DNA of 64,000 bases from Methanospirillum hungatei JF-1. Its GTDB lineage: Archaea > Halobacteriota > Methanomicrobia > Methanomicrobiales > Methanospirillaceae. Below are positions 16,804 through 25,432 of this stretch, piece by piece. The stretch is taken from contig NC_007796.1 in NCBI RefSeq assembly GCF_000013445.1, positions 3,012,936 through 3,076,935 of the forward strand, given 5' to 3'. The first letter of the stretch is position 1; each line of letters opens with the position of its first letter. Both the position numbers and the translations under genes were made by a program. The notes under the pieces are model-generated. The model was not told the origin of the DNA. It did no database searches and saw only the letters and a list, made by a program, of their open reading frames with translations.

Positions 16804-18504
16804 ATGACTGAAGAAGATCCTCTATCAATAGTGCAGGTGCGGTATGCACGGGGAGAAATTGATACTGCAGAGTATGAAGAATTTCTCTCCTGGTTTTTGA
16901 AAAATATCTCATTCCAACAGGTTCCTTCTCTGAAGATAGCTTCAGAGCGGTACGCAAACGGAGAGATTACTATTGGGCAGTATAAAGAGATCATCTCTCA
17001 TCTTCTCAATGATATCGGCAATTATCAGCAGAGTGCTCCGCTCAGGGCAATTCATCTCAGGTATGCAGAAGGGGATATCGACACTGCTGAATTTGAGGAG
17101 AAGGTTGGGGTTCTCATGCGGGACATTCCTGCATATCCCTACAATCCGCCACTTGCGGTCCTGTTTATGCGGTATGCAAAAGGTGAGATCGATAACCTGC
17201 GGTACCAGGAGATGCTCACCCATCTGTCGACATACTGCACGCCAAATCTCCCCAGTACGCCAAAGGAGGCATCCACTCCTCCTGAACCACAGAAAACTTC
17301 TGCTCCCTCCCCAAAGCCCGCAGCACCCCCTGTTGGACAAAAACCTCCTGCCTCATCCCCTCCACCTGAAGCACCCCAGACACCGGATCCCTACCGTTTA
17401 AATTTCGCAGCAGTTCAGAACCCTCCCTCTCCCTCTCCGGTTGGTGATGTCAGTGCAGTCCACCCGGACATACATGGCGGATTACCCCCGGAGATGGACA
17501 TCGGAGGACTGGGAGGATCAGGTTCCGGAGTCATCAGTGAGCAGCAGGTGATGATGGAGCCGGCCCGGGACATCACGGCTGAACGGGGATCATACCATAT
17601 TACCGATATCAGTACATCTGCCACCCCGGTCACGGTTCTGGTAAAACCGGACATGGAAATCCCGAAGAAAGAGACGACCATCTCATTTAAGCAGAACGTA
17701 TCAGAAGTTAAGCCTGAAGAGGAGATTGGCGCAAAATCTGATCAGGAGTCGGCACCATCTGCACCAGCCCCGGAACCTGACAACATCATATCAGAGGTTG
17801 CCACTTCACCCTCAGGGAACCATCAGAAGATTAAGGCACTCATTAAGCAGGGTAAATACTATGAAGCCATTACCCGCCTTGATGAGATGCTTCTTGAGTC
17901 TTCTGATGACTACCGGTCATTGTTCCTGAAGAGTATTGCACTTTTTAATATCGGGAAAGGTGATGAGGCACTTGAAATATTAAGCAAAGCGAAGGAGTCC
18001 TGCACCAACAAGGATGATGCGAAAGAGATAGAGCGGATCTACAGCCATATTGTGCAGAAGGGCGGAAGCAAGAACGGACAGAAGAAAGAGAAGGAGAAAG
18101 AGAAGGAGAAAGAGTCTGCACAGAGTGCACAAAAGGACGTGGGCAAAGTCCCTTCCCTGACAAGTCATCCTGAACGGGTAAAGAACGAACACTCAGATTT
18201 GATCGAGAAGATCTGTAATCAGGCCCAGAGCCTGATTGACACCGGCGATTATAAAGGAGCAAATGAGATCTTAGCCGATATCCAGGGCCTTGTTAAGGAT
18301 ATTCCGGTTGAAATCATGCAGAAAGAGTCTATCGACGACCTTTTTGCAGCAAAAGGATTTGTCCTGTATCAGCTGAAAGAGTTTTGTGAGGCGAAAAAAT
18401 TCTTCAAGGAAGCGACCAGGATAAATCCAAAGAATGAGACCGCGATACATTACCTGAATGACATCAGGGTTCGTGACTGTAACAAGTTTGTCCGGCACGT
18501 ATAA
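16804..18504 (+). CDS. SHOCT-repeat and TPR protein
   Basis: This 566-aa protein starts at ATG 16804 behind a strong site (ggggaggcac). Four SHOCT-like repeats fill residues 5-145, each with RYAxGEIxxxEYxE (RYARGEIDTAEYEE, RYANGEITIGQYKE, RYAEGDIDTAEFEE, RYAKGEIDNLRYQE). A Pro-rich linker follows (about 155-200), then a low-complexity region. TPR-like helices at about 345-420 and 470-555 are separated by a Lys/Glu run near 430. No signal peptide or membrane helix is visible, so it is probably cytoplasmic. It may organise the envelope proteins encoded on both sides. Confidence 0.8.
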   Translation: MTEEDPLSIVQVRYARGEIDTAEYEEFLSWFLKNISFQQVPSLKIASERYANGEITIGQYKEIISHLLNDIGNYQQSAPLRAIHLRYAEGDIDTAEFEEKVGVLMRDIPAYPYNPPLAVLFMRYAKGEIDNLRYQEMLTHLSTYCTPNLPSTPKEASTPPEPQKTSAPSPKPAAPPVGQKPPASSPPPEAPQTPDPYRLNFAAVQNPPSPSPVGDVSAVHPDIHGGLPPEMDIGGLGGSGSGVISEQQVMMEPARDITAERGSYHITDISTSATPVTVLVKPDMEIPKKETTISFKQNVSEVKPEEEIGAKSDQESAPSAPAPEPDNIISEVATSPSGNHQKIKALIKQGKYYEAITRLDEMLLESSDDYRSLFLKSIALFNIGKGDEALEILSKAKESCTNKDDAKEIERIYSHIVQKGGSKNGQKKEKEKEKEKESAQSAQKDVGKVPSLTSHPERVKNEHSDLIEKICNQAQSLIDTGDYKGANEILADIQGLVKDIPVEIMQKESIDDLFAAKGFVLYQLKEFCEAKKFFKEATRINPKNETAIHYLNDIRVRDCNKFVRHV

Positions 18505-18651
18505 GTCATGGTAAACCCATGACCATTTTTACACCTGAAGGGCGGTTCACTATCAAACACTATCTTTTATATAATATATTGGATAATTGGATCATACAGA
18601 TATCTGGCCTGTTTGTGGGATGTGAGCCCCCGGTATCCGGAACGGAGGTAT

Positions 18652-20103
18652 ATGATGAATGATGAAGAGGACATGCTCGAGCTTCTCGACGATGAGGGGA
18701 CGGCTGATCAGCTTGACCTGGAGCTTGATGAGCCGGAAGAGGAAGCTTCGCCTTACGTTGACGAGAGTATAGAAGAAGCAGCGCCTGAACCTGAGGAATC
18801 CGAAGAACCGGAGGAGACCGGCGGGCGCGAACTAGAGATCGATATCAGGTTAATTATTGTTGCAATTGTCGCAATAGCAGCGATCATTCTTGCAGGAGTA
18901 TTTTTTGTTATGCCCATACTGATGCCGGCTGGTCCGCCGACGGTTACCATGACGCCAAGTCAGTCTGGAGAAGACGTATTCCTGTATTATGAATCCGGCC
19001 CTGAGCTTCAGGAACAGGATGTAAGATTTACGCTGGGCGGCGCTGAAATACCACGGGAAAAGATCATGCTGATGGGGGGCGTGACATGGCCGTGGACACA
19101 GGGGACGGTCCTCAAGGTTGACACCTCCGGATATGAAAAACCGGCATCTGTGGCGGTAATATATACGAAAGGGGAAGGTGAAACTCTGCTGTTTTCAGCA
19201 CCAGCAGAGCCCACGCCGACACCAACACCGACTCCCACCCCTGAGCCTACACCTGAACCGGTTATGACCCCGGAGATCCTGGTTCCGTCCCAGCCGATTC
19301 CTGTTCAGCCGGTTCAGATGGAGGATTTCATGAACCAGACCCTGATCAGGTTTGATGCCCAACCGACCACCGGCATTCAGCCACTGACCGTTCAGTTCGC
19401 TGATCAGACACAGGTGTGTGCACAGAACCGGTCATGGAACTTTGGTGATGGGATGACATCCAATGCACGATACCCTGAGCACATCTATCCCTTCCCGGGT
19501 ACCTACACCGCAAGCCTTGACATGACCTTCTGTGACCCTGATGAGTCATCAGAAACACCGGTAAAAGAGATCACCGTGCTCCCGGTTGACAGGCAGGACA
19601 CGCTTCTTTCAGGCCCCGGAGCAGCAAGTATTGATGCAGGAGGATCATTATTCTTCACCGTCAGGGGCCCTGCGATGTTGATTCGAATAGGAGGAAAGGA
19701 TTACTATCTGAAGAAGGGGGACCTGGTCAGAATTGACCTGAACGATGGGGGCACCGGATATATCTCTATCATAAACAATGCAATTGTCCAGTTCAACTTT
19801 GAAAACGTATCAATCTGGGTAAATGACAAGGAATTTGGATCCGGATGGCTTACAAACATCAATATCAATCAATATGAGCAGATTGCATCGGCTGACATCA
19901 CCATCCGGATCATCGCCCAGGAACCTGGTCTGAAAGGACTGGTAAACGGGATTCCGGCGATTGTGGCAAGTCCGGGTCAGATGGTAACCCTGCACAATGT
20001 CGGAACCGATTCAACCGGCAAGTTCCTCTTTAGTATCCAGGATGGGGCAGGATTTTCCTTCAGGGGAGGCATTGAATCATATGAAGTCACTACTCCCTTT
20101 TGA
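18652..20103 (+). CDS. Membrane-anchored pilin-like PKD-domain protein 1
   Basis: This 483-aa protein starts at ATG 18652 behind cggaggt. It has an acidic cytoplasmic N-terminus (1-60) and one membrane helix (about 65-90, IIVAIVAIAAIILAGVFFVM). A strand-rich domain with GGVTWPWTQG follows, then a Thr/Pro stalk at about 190-215. One PKD domain lies at about 230-310 (RSWNFGDGMTSNARYPEHIY), and the C-terminal domain of about 160 residues is shared with the next gene. Export and surface display are inferred. A TATA-like tttatataatata lies at 18565-18579. Confidence 0.8.
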   Translation: MMNDEEDMLELLDDEGTADQLDLELDEPEEEASPYVDESIEEAAPEPEESEEPEETGGRELEIDIRLIIVAIVAIAAIILAGVFFVMPILMPAGPPTVTMTPSQSGEDVFLYYESGPELQEQDVRFTLGGAEIPREKIMLMGGVTWPWTQGTVLKVDTSGYEKPASVAVIYTKGEGETLLFSAPAEPTPTPTPTPTPEPTPEPVMTPEILVPSQPIPVQPVQMEDFMNQTLIRFDAQPTTGIQPLTVQFADQTQVCAQNRSWNFGDGMTSNARYPEHIYPFPGTYTASLDMTFCDPDESSETPVKEITVLPVDRQDTLLSGPGAASIDAGGSLFFTVRGPAMLIRIGGKDYYLKKGDLVRIDLNDGGTGYISIINNAIVQFNFENVSIWVNDKEFGSGWLTNININQYEQIASADITIRIIAQEPGLKGLVNGIPAIVASPGQMVTLHNVGTDSTGKFLFSIQDGAGFSFRGGIESYEVTTPF

Positions 20104-20190
20104 ATATTTTTAAACCAGCTAATAATCAATGAATAAAGGCAATCTGTGCGGGGGTGCAGAAAGGTGAGGAAATCGGGATGGGTTTGGTAC

Positions 20191-21693
20191 ATGAATAAAG
20201 AACACGCAATGACGCAGATTCAGACAATCGTGGTCATGACCGTTATCATGGTTGTGCTGTTTCTTCTTGGTGTGATCCTGGTGGTATGGAATCCGATACC
20301 TGAACGGATACCCCAGGCCACTATCAGTATTGAAGGCGAAGGCGACTCGATCGTGATGCAACACATTGATGGTGATTCGTTCTCATCAGACCGGCTTATC
20401 ATCAAGGTGAACGGGGATGTTCAGCCGAACACAAATATGAACTTCCAGGGCGGTACATGGCCCTGGTCACCAGGAGAACGGATGCAGTTTTATTACCCGG
20501 CACCGGATGCACCACGACTGGTAGAGGTGCTGTACGTGACCGACAAGGGAGACAGTGTTCTGATAGACAAGGCTCGACTTGATCCCCCACCGGTGGTATC
20601 GGCAACTCCCCTTCCGGTTGAGATGGTCCTTCCGGTCACCCCGACTCCGCTTCCGACCAACATCCCGGTAAATTTAAAGGATGCAAACCCGTTCCAGCCA
20701 CCCATCAGTGATTTTACCGCTGAACCCAGGGTTGGCGATCCACCACTGACGGTGACGTTCCATGATCTCAGTTACGGGCAGGTTTCCGAATACCTCTGGA
20801 GCTTTGGAGACGGCTCGACGTCCACCCTTCAAAACCCGGTTCATACATATTTTGTACCAGGAGCATACACTGTCAGCCTCCTCGTGACCAATGCGTATGG
20901 ATCAAACCGCCGGACTGCCGGGGACTTTATCGTGATTGGATCCCCGCCGGTCGCAAAATACCTTGCCGAACCATCAAGTGGACAGGCCCCCCTGACCGTT
21001 CAGTTTACTGATCTCTCAACCGGCAGCCCGAAGAGCTGGGAATGGTCATTTGGCGATGGGACCCAGTCATCTGAGAAGAACCCGGTTCACATCTTCCAGT
21101 ATGCCGGAGTATACAATGTCACCCTCCGGGTCACCAACGCTTATGGAACAGACAAGTACTCCCAGGAGGCTGGTATTAATGTCACTGCCCCGACCAAGAT
21201 GGATGTATATCTTGCAGGAAGTATAAACGGAGCACTCATCCCTGATGGATATGTTAGGCTCAGAGTGACTGATCCGGCAAGTTCCATGAAGATAGCCGGG
21301 AAGATTTTTACCTTTGAACCAGGAGATATGATCCAGCTCATCTACGGGCCGGGATCCATGGATGGAACCATATCCACCGATAAGAACAGGTTTACCGCAT
21401 TCAACTTTAATGATATCACCCTTGTCAAGAATGGGGAGACGCTGGCACGTGGCCCGGTCAACAGTTTCTCTCTTGGCGGGTTTGACAGCTATGCATCAAC
21501 CCTGAACCTCACCATACCAAGAGGGGATCCCTATTCAACGCTGTATATCAATTCTGAACCGTACAAGTATGTTGAAAGTCCGAAGTTCACGTTCTCCGGA
21601 ATCGGACCGGATAGTGCTGGCCGGTTCTTTTATCAGAAATCAGCCCAGGCTATGAACTTCCAGGGCGGGATTGCCGAACTTACCATGGGATAA
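20191..21693 (+). CDS. Archaeal type IV pilin-like protein with two PKD domains
   Basis: From ATG 20191 the protein has 500 residues. A short basic/polar N-terminus and one hydrophobic helix (about 9-33) precede a segment resembling the archaeal type IV pilin N-terminal domain (ATISIEGEGDSIVMQHIDGD, then SFSSDRLIIKVNG). The motif GGTWPWSPG matches GGVTWPWTQG in the previous protein. Two PKD domains follow at about 175-255 and 260-340, each with WSFGDG. The C-terminal 165 residues form the domain shared with the upstream protein, ending in a D-S-A-G-R-F and F-x-G-G-I pattern. A class III peptidase site is not obvious. Confidence 0.8.
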   Translation: MNKEHAMTQIQTIVVMTVIMVVLFLLGVILVVWNPIPERIPQATISIEGEGDSIVMQHIDGDSFSSDRLIIKVNGDVQPNTNMNFQGGTWPWSPGERMQFYYPAPDAPRLVEVLYVTDKGDSVLIDKARLDPPPVVSATPLPVEMVLPVTPTPLPTNIPVNLKDANPFQPPISDFTAEPRVGDPPLTVTFHDLSYGQVSEYLWSFGDGSTSTLQNPVHTYFVPGAYTVSLLVTNAYGSNRRTAGDFIVIGSPPVAKYLAEPSSGQAPLTVQFTDLSTGSPKSWEWSFGDGTQSSEKNPVHIFQYAGVYNVTLRVTNAYGTDKYSQEAGINVTAPTKMDVYLAGSINGALIPDGYVRLRVTDPASSMKIAGKIFTFEPGDMIQLIYGPGSMDGTISTDKNRFTAFNFNDITLVKNGETLARGPVNSFSLGGFDSYASTLNLTIPRGDPYSTLYINSEPYKYVESPKFTFSGIGPDSAGRFFYQKSAQAMNFQGGIAELTMG

Positions 21694-21750
21694 CCCGGGT
21701 ACGATCGGCAACCTTTCATTCTTGGGATACGATACCATAGGCACACACGT

Positions 21751-22701
21751 ATGCCAGACCCCCGATTAATATTTTCAATCCTCATTCTTTCATTGATATT
21801 CTCCCTCCATGGAGGCGTTATTGCCGATATAACCCTGTATACAACAGACTTTTCAGACGCAACCGGGTGGGAAACGAACAGCCCGTCGTCATTTTATCTG
21901 GATGAAGGGAAGGGACAGTACCATTACCAGATAACAGGAGGTACCGGATCCTATGCCTATTATCCCCTCTCAGGGCCATTCACCGGTCCGTTCACCCTGG
22001 AATTTGATGTGCACCCGGTGCTGACCGAAGAGAAGAGTTCATTCAGGTTTGGTCTTGGAACGGAAGGATATGACAGTCAGAAAGGACCGGTTGTCCTGGC
22101 CGAGCTTTATAATCAGAATGGAGAAGGGGCTTTTGCTCTCACTGCAATATCTAAGGAAAACCTCCGTTCCCAGACGTACTCCATTCCAGGGAAAGCAAAT
22201 TATAGTGGAAAAACCGTGCGATTTGTGGACGGGGAGGAGTATCATATCAGGCTTACCTGGTACCCGGTTGAAAAGCGGGTCAGTATGACGGTCACTGCTC
22301 CAGGTGATGATACCCCGTTGTTTAGTCATTTTGTAATGGTAACCGGTAAGATGGAAGAGTTTACCCACCTGTTTTTGACTTCCATCGGTGAGGGACAGAA
22401 CGGAAGAAAGGCCCACGGGTATATCGACAACATCAGTCTGACATCTCCAAGTTCAGTCCTTGCAACCCCTGAACCTGTCATCACGTCACAGGAACCAACA
22501 CCTACACCAACTCTGGTGACCAGTGTAACAAGCGTCGTTCCCGGACAGAATGGTGAACCGGTTGATATAACACCTGATCCGATCCCCAAAAGAACCCCTC
22601 TTCCTGCACCACCGACCCCTGTCCCCACTGAAAAGTCAGGATTATTACCCCTCATCGGGATTTTGGGAGTTGGATTCGTTCTCCTCCTTTTCAGGAGATA
22701 A
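21751..22701 (+). CDS. Surface protein with jelly-roll domain and C-terminal anchor
   Basis: This 316-aa protein has a signal peptide (1-25) and a beta-sandwich domain of about 200 residues resembling concanavalin-like families: DFSDATGWETNSPSSFYLDE, then FTLEFDVHP and YIDNISLTSP. A Thr/Pro stalk follows at about 235-290. It ends in a short membrane helix with a basic tip (GILGVGFVLLLFRR). It closes the envelope cluster. The binding target is unknown. Confidence 0.75.
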   Translation: MPDPRLIFSILILSLIFSLHGGVIADITLYTTDFSDATGWETNSPSSFYLDEGKGQYHYQITGGTGSYAYYPLSGPFTGPFTLEFDVHPVLTEEKSSFRFGLGTEGYDSQKGPVVLAELYNQNGEGAFALTAISKENLRSQTYSIPGKANYSGKTVRFVDGEEYHIRLTWYPVEKRVSMTVTAPGDDTPLFSHFVMVTGKMEEFTHLFLTSIGEGQNGRKAHGYIDNISLTSPSSVLATPEPVITSQEPTPTPTLVTSVTSVVPGQNGEPVDITPDPIPKRTPLPAPPTPVPTEKSGLLPLIGILGVGFVLLLFRR

Positions 22702-22704
22702 ATT

Positions 22705-23553
22705 ATGGATGAACATATCATAGAAGCAGCCGGACGTTGCAGAGTCGTCGTCAGAGATGGTAAAGTGGTCGAAGTAGGAAGTCCTCTTATAACCGAATGC
22801 CCTCTTGCACGCAGATTTGCCTGTCCGGTCAATGAGATGACATCTGAAGCAATACGGGATAATATTCAGAACCGTATAGACTCGTTTGGGATGTGCACCC
22901 CAGGTCGTGAGCTTACTTCAGATGAGGTGTTTGTCGGATTTGGAGCGTCAGAAATAATCAGCACTGCCCTGAAAAGCCGGTTTATTGATGCAGCGGTCAT
23001 CGTCTGTGACGGGGCCGGTACCGTTGTTGTCACGAAACCGGAGATGGCACAGGGTATAGGAGGGAGAATGTCAGGACTTATCAGTACGTCACCGATTCCT
23101 GATGTTATCCGGAGAATAGAAGATGAAGGAGGGATCGTTGTTGATCCTGACCATGCCTTCCTTGATCCCATTGCAGGCGTCCGTGCTGCGAAAATGGCCG
23201 GATATGAGCATCTTATCGTGACCATCCATAATCCGGAGGATGCACGGGCGATCAGGGAGTATGATTCAGATGCTATCATCATCGCCGTGCATACTACCGG
23301 TTACTCTCACGAGGATGCAGAGAAGGTTAAACAATATGCTGATATCGTAACCGCATGTGCCTCACAGACTATCCGTGAGATCTGCGGACCATGCGCCATT
23401 CTTCAGGCAGGATCCACAGTGCCGGTATACGCCCTCACCTCTGGCGGAAAACACCTGATCCTTCTGCGAATGGCCGCGATAGAATACCCGCTCTTTGTAA
23501 CCCATGCAGATCTGCCTGTCTCCGGGGAGAAGAGTCCACACCCCCTGATCTGA
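22705..23553 (+). CDS. Methanogenesis marker protein 8 (DUF2099)
   Basis: This 282-aa protein matches the methanogenesis marker 8 family in length and motifs: an early CPLARRFACPV segment, GFGASEIISTAL, the DGAGTVV region, and CASQTIREICGPCAILQAGS with conserved cysteines near the C-terminus. The family occurs almost only in methanogens; its biochemical role is not settled. It starts 3 nt after the stop of the surface protein, so it may be cotranscribed with the envelope cluster. Confidence 0.9.
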   Translation: MDEHIIEAAGRCRVVVRDGKVVEVGSPLITECPLARRFACPVNEMTSEAIRDNIQNRIDSFGMCTPGRELTSDEVFVGFGASEIISTALKSRFIDAAVIVCDGAGTVVVTKPEMAQGIGGRMSGLISTSPIPDVIRRIEDEGGIVVDPDHAFLDPIAGVRAAKMAGYEHLIVTIHNPEDARAIREYDSDAIIIAVHTTGYSHEDAEKVKQYADIVTACASQTIREICGPCAILQAGSTVPVYALTSGGKHLILLRMAAIEYPLFVTHADLPVSGEKSPHPLI

Positions 23554-23594
23554 GAGTCATCTATTTATCTCCACACGCAAAAATCCAAAAGCTG

Positions 23595-24800
23595 ATGAGA
23601 TCTATACGGACCGGAATGCTCATTGCACTGTGCATTTCCCTCTTTTCATCTCTTTCCATGGCCGTACCGATGCCTGATGACATGATTTTTTTAACCGAAG
23701 AATATCCACCATTTAATTATCTTGAAAACGGAGTGCCTTCCGGCCTGTCTGTGGAACTTCTCAGGACAGCACTTGAGAGAGCCGGGATTTCCTTCTCCAC
23801 CGAAGATATCAGTCTTATGGCCTGGTCTGATGCATACCGGATGACAGAATCCAGGAACAATACCGGGCTTTTCTCAATGGCACGAACACCGGAGCGTGAG
23901 GCACGCTTCAAATGGGCTGGGCCCCTCATGCAATGCCCTCTTGTTTTCTTTGCTGAAAATGAATCTCTGAAGACGGCACGGCCGGAGAACAAGGATCTTC
24001 GGGCAGTTGTCATCAAAGATGATATCGGCCTGTATGTCGGCAGAGAGGCAGGAATTCCGGATGAGAACATATTCCAGGTGACAACCCCTGCTGAAGCAGT
24101 TCAGCGGCTGATCGATGGAACATCAGATGTATGGGTTTATGCCCTGTATCCTGGTGAGAGCCTGATTCAGACCATCGCAGAAAATCCGGAATCATTCTAT
24201 ATCCTTGATGATCTGGGCAGGTCAACCTACTACATTGCATTTAACCTGAATACTGATCCAGACATCATCGATGCCATCCAGACCGAACTGGATGCGATGA
24301 AAACGGACCGCAAGGATGAGGGAATTACCACCTATGAAAAGATTGTCGGGAAATACGTAGGTCCGATTTGTGCTGAAAAGTCACAAACACGGCAACAGAT
24401 AACCAACCTTGTCAATCTCACTGCGGATGCCATCAGCCGGGATGCAACCGGAACCCTTGCAGATATTCAGAACGGGCGACATCCGTACAAGGATCGGTCT
24501 GACCCTTCATTATATGTGTATGTCTTTGATACCGGAGTCACTCTTATTGCCAATGCTGCACAGCCTTCCCTTGCCGGGACGAACTTTTCAGGAAAAGTAG
24601 ATGCGTCGGGGAAGAAATTCAGGGATGAGATCGTGACCGGAGCTATGAAGCAGGGTTCAGGTATTGTGACATACACCTACTCAAACCCGCTTGAGACGGG
24701 GATTTTCTACAAAGAGGCCTATTATACCCTCGTGACAGGGAGTGATAAAAAGCAGTACATCGTCTGTGCCGGACGGTATCTCTCCTGTGACGAGATCTGA
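23595..24800 (+). CDS. Secreted SBP_bac_3 plus Cache sensor protein
   Basis: From ATG 23595 the protein has 401 residues: a signal peptide (1-23), a family 3 periplasmic solute-binding domain (about 28-245, opening FLTEEYPPFNYLENGVPSGL), then a single-Cache domain (about 260-395). The Cache part is preceded by the helix TRQQITNLVNLTADAIS and has YVYVFDTGVTLIANAAQPSL. No transmembrane anchor or signalling domain follows. It is probably an extracellular amino-acid or small-acid binding protein. The longer frame from 23391 overlaps marker 8 and is rejected. Confidence 0.8.
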   Translation: MRSIRTGMLIALCISLFSSLSMAVPMPDDMIFLTEEYPPFNYLENGVPSGLSVELLRTALERAGISFSTEDISLMAWSDAYRMTESRNNTGLFSMARTPEREARFKWAGPLMQCPLVFFAENESLKTARPENKDLRAVVIKDDIGLYVGREAGIPDENIFQVTTPAEAVQRLIDGTSDVWVYALYPGESLIQTIAENPESFYILDDLGRSTYYIAFNLNTDPDIIDAIQTELDAMKTDRKDEGITTYEKIVGKYVGPICAEKSQTRQQITNLVNLTADAISRDATGTLADIQNGRHPYKDRSDPSLYVYVFDTGVTLIANAAQPSLAGTNFSGKVDASGKKFRDEIVTGAMKQGSGIVTYTYSNPLETGIFYKEAYYTLVTGSDKKQYIVCAGRYLSCDEI

Positions 24801-24801
24801 C

Positions 24802-25431
24802 CTATTTCCATCTTTTTTTCACATGAAACAGCCGCGACTGCTCTTCCCGCTCCAGTTCTTCCCGGCTTGCCGTAATCGTTGCGATAGACGCTTCGAGTGA
24901 TGGTATTACCACATGCTCGAGTGCCTTTACCCGGCGGGAAATCCGCTCTATCTCGGTTATCAGGTGATTGAGTGCCGCGGCATTTCCGGCATATGCAATA
25001 ATTGCATCAACGAGCTTCTCATACGCATCTGCCATATCATCAATGACCAACGAAGTACCGAGGAGTCCATATCCCCGATCCACGAGATCTGTCCTCACAT
25101 TACTCCCGGTAATCACCGGGACCCGGATACCAAAGAGGTTCTTTTCAGAGACTTCAATCTCGGTCTTTGATTCAACCGAGTATGCCGCAATTGTGACATT
25201 AAGCATCCCCTCAATCATGTAGGCAGGGGCCAGAAGATGCCTGACCCGCCGGTACCTGACCATGAGAAGATCATATTCTGCCTTCACGAGAGGAGCCAGC
25301 TTTGTGACTTCCAGAATAAGGCCATCACGTTTCATCTGCAACGTCTTATAAGACCTGACGGCGATTTTAAGTCTTGACTTTAAAACAAGGAGTTCTGATT
25401 TTGTCGGCCTGATATCACGAAGATATGACAC
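24802..25431 (-). CDS. atpD: A-type ATP synthase subunit D
   Basis: This 209-aa protein is subunit D of the archaeal A1Ao ATP synthase, the central-stalk coiled coil that rotates inside the A3B3 head. The N-terminal signature (DIRPTKSELLVLKSRLKIAV) and the terminal helix RRVKALEHVVIPSLEASI are diagnostic, and length is normal. It starts at GTG 25431, one nucleotide after the atpC stop, so the two are translationally coupled. Subunits A, B, E, F, H, I and K are not adjacent in this window. Confidence 0.93.
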   Translation of the reverse strand: MSYLRDIRPTKSELLVLKSRLKIAVRSYKTLQMKRDGLILEVTKLAPLVKAEYDLLMVRYRRVRHLLAPAYMIEGMLNVTIAAYSVESKTEIEVSEKNLFGIRVPVITGSNVRTDLVDRGYGLLGTSLVIDDMADAYEKLVDAIIAYAGNAAALNHLITEIERISRRVKALEHVVIPSLEASIATITASREELEREEQSRLFHVKKRWK

Positions 25432-25432
25432 C

